Assembly: GCA_046712825.1 (NCBI GenBank)
Contig: JBKKCR010000035.1
Location: forward strand, 1-5,049
DNA length: 5,049 nucleotides
Source: DATFGK01 sp046712825
GTDB lineage: Bacteria > Actinomycetota > AC-67
Direction of reading: 5' to 3'
The notes beneath the pieces were generated by a model. It was given only the letters and a program-made list of their open reading frames with translations, had not been told where the DNA came from and did not search any database. Each line of letters starts with the position of its first letter. Within the stretch, counting starts at the first letter, position 1. The position numbers and the translations under genes are program-made. This document shows, piece by piece, positions 4,735-5,049 of this stretch.

Positions 4735-5049
4735 TCATCCGCTGTATCTCGGACGACCCGCCGGCGATCCGCATCACCCGCGCCAGCCGGTAGAGCCGCT
4801 CCACGGTGTGCCCGCGGGTGTAGCCGATCCCGCCGAACACCTGCACCGCCCGGTCCACGACATGCCCCACCATCTCCGAGCAGTACAGCTTCGCCATCGC
4901 GATCTCTTTGAACACGTCCTCGCCGTGATCGGCGCGTTGCGCGGCGTCGTAGCACATCGACCGCGCGGCGTAGAGCTCGGTTTCGGAGTCGGCGACCATC
5001 CACTGGATCGCCTGATTCTCCGACAGCGGCTTGCCGAACGTGATCCGCT
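4715..5049 (-). CDS. Acyl-CoA dehydrogenase, C-terminal 110 residues (5' part beyond window)
   Basis: This FAD flavoenzyme family oxidises acyl-CoA to trans-2-enoyl-CoA, the first step of beta-oxidation or of branched-chain or sterol side-chain breakdown. The - strand frame stays open from the right edge to TGA at 4715-4717. It shows the family's C-terminal helical domain: RITFGKPLSENQAIQW at the edge, then AMAKLYCSEM, VQVFGGIGYTRGHTVERLYR and RIAGGSSEIQRMIIARMS. Family members have about 380-400 residues, so roughly 270-290 are missing. An internal Met at 4997-4999 is not the start, because conserved sequence continues past it. Where medium- and short-chain enzymes carry the catalytic Glu (YEGT), this protein has AGGS, so any catalytic base must lie elsewhere, as in isovaleryl- and long-chain enzymes. 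It overlaps the PPK2 end by 20 bases, tail to tail. Confidence 0.93.
   Translation of the reverse strand, partial: RITFGKPLSENQAIQWMVADSETELYAARSMCYDAAQRADHGEDVFKEIAMAKLYCSEMVGHVVDRAVQVFGGIGYTRGHTVERLYRLARVMRIAGGSSEIQRMIIARMS
4718..4801 (-). repeat. Direct repeat, copy 2: acyl-CoA dehydrogenase 3' end (partner 3484-3567)
   Basis: These 84 bases match 3484-3567 in the same orientation with eight differences by hand count (about 90% identity), half of them silent or nearly so. Similarity starts exactly at the last sense codon; stop codons (TGA here, TAG there) and flanking DNA differ. It ends at 3567/4801, where the left copy switches to ligase sequence. Confidence 0.88.

Overview
The window is GC-rich, densely coded bacterial DNA. 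GC-rich third codon positions, fatty-acid catabolism genes, a VapC-type PIN toxin and gene starts without a Shine-Dalgarno sequence but with a TANNNT hexamer just upstream all suggest an actinobacterium or a similar high-GC lineage. That assignment is inference; the window holds no rRNA or other phylogenetic marker. I saw no tRNA, rRNA, CRISPR array, insertion sequence or phage gene.

Layout, left to right. (1) A VapC-like PIN-domain toxin, missing only a few N-terminal codons at the window edge. (2) A complete AMP-forming acyl-CoA synthetase (ligase A, 457-1899, +). (3) Convergent with it, 6 bases away, a secreted neutral-ceramidase-like protein (1906-3420, -). (4) A rearrangement scar at 3481-3860. 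The last 28 codons of an acyl-CoA dehydrogenase (- strand) end abruptly at 3567 and are joined to the last 96 codons of a second acyl-CoA ligase (ligase B, + strand, from 3570). (5) A complete class III-like PPK2 polyphosphate kinase (3892-4734, +). (6) The 3' part of an acyl-CoA dehydrogenase (4715 to the right edge, -), whose tail overlaps the PPK2 tail by 20 bases.

The main observation is that both halves of the scar have an intact paralogue in this same window. Ligase B matches the end of ligase A over 291 bases with no indel: 86 of 96 residues are identical and about 85% of bases, with most changes synonymous. The dehydrogenase remnant matches the end of the right-hand dehydrogenase: 26 of 28 residues and 76 of 84 bases. 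The simplest reading is two related modules side by side, [ligase > ... < dehydrogenase][ligase > PPK2 > < dehydrogenase]. A deletion would have removed the 5' halves of the two divergent genes in the middle, with the promoter region between them. A metagenome mis-join is the main alternative and cannot be excluded from sequence alone.

Functionally the modules fit acyl-group catabolism. A secreted amidase-like protein could release a fatty acid, the ligase would activate it to acyl-CoA (ATP to AMP + PPi), the dehydrogenase would start beta-oxidation, and PPK2 could return AMP to ADP/ATP using polyphosphate. This pathway is inferred from gene neighbourhood and family knowledge; no substrate can be read from the sequence.
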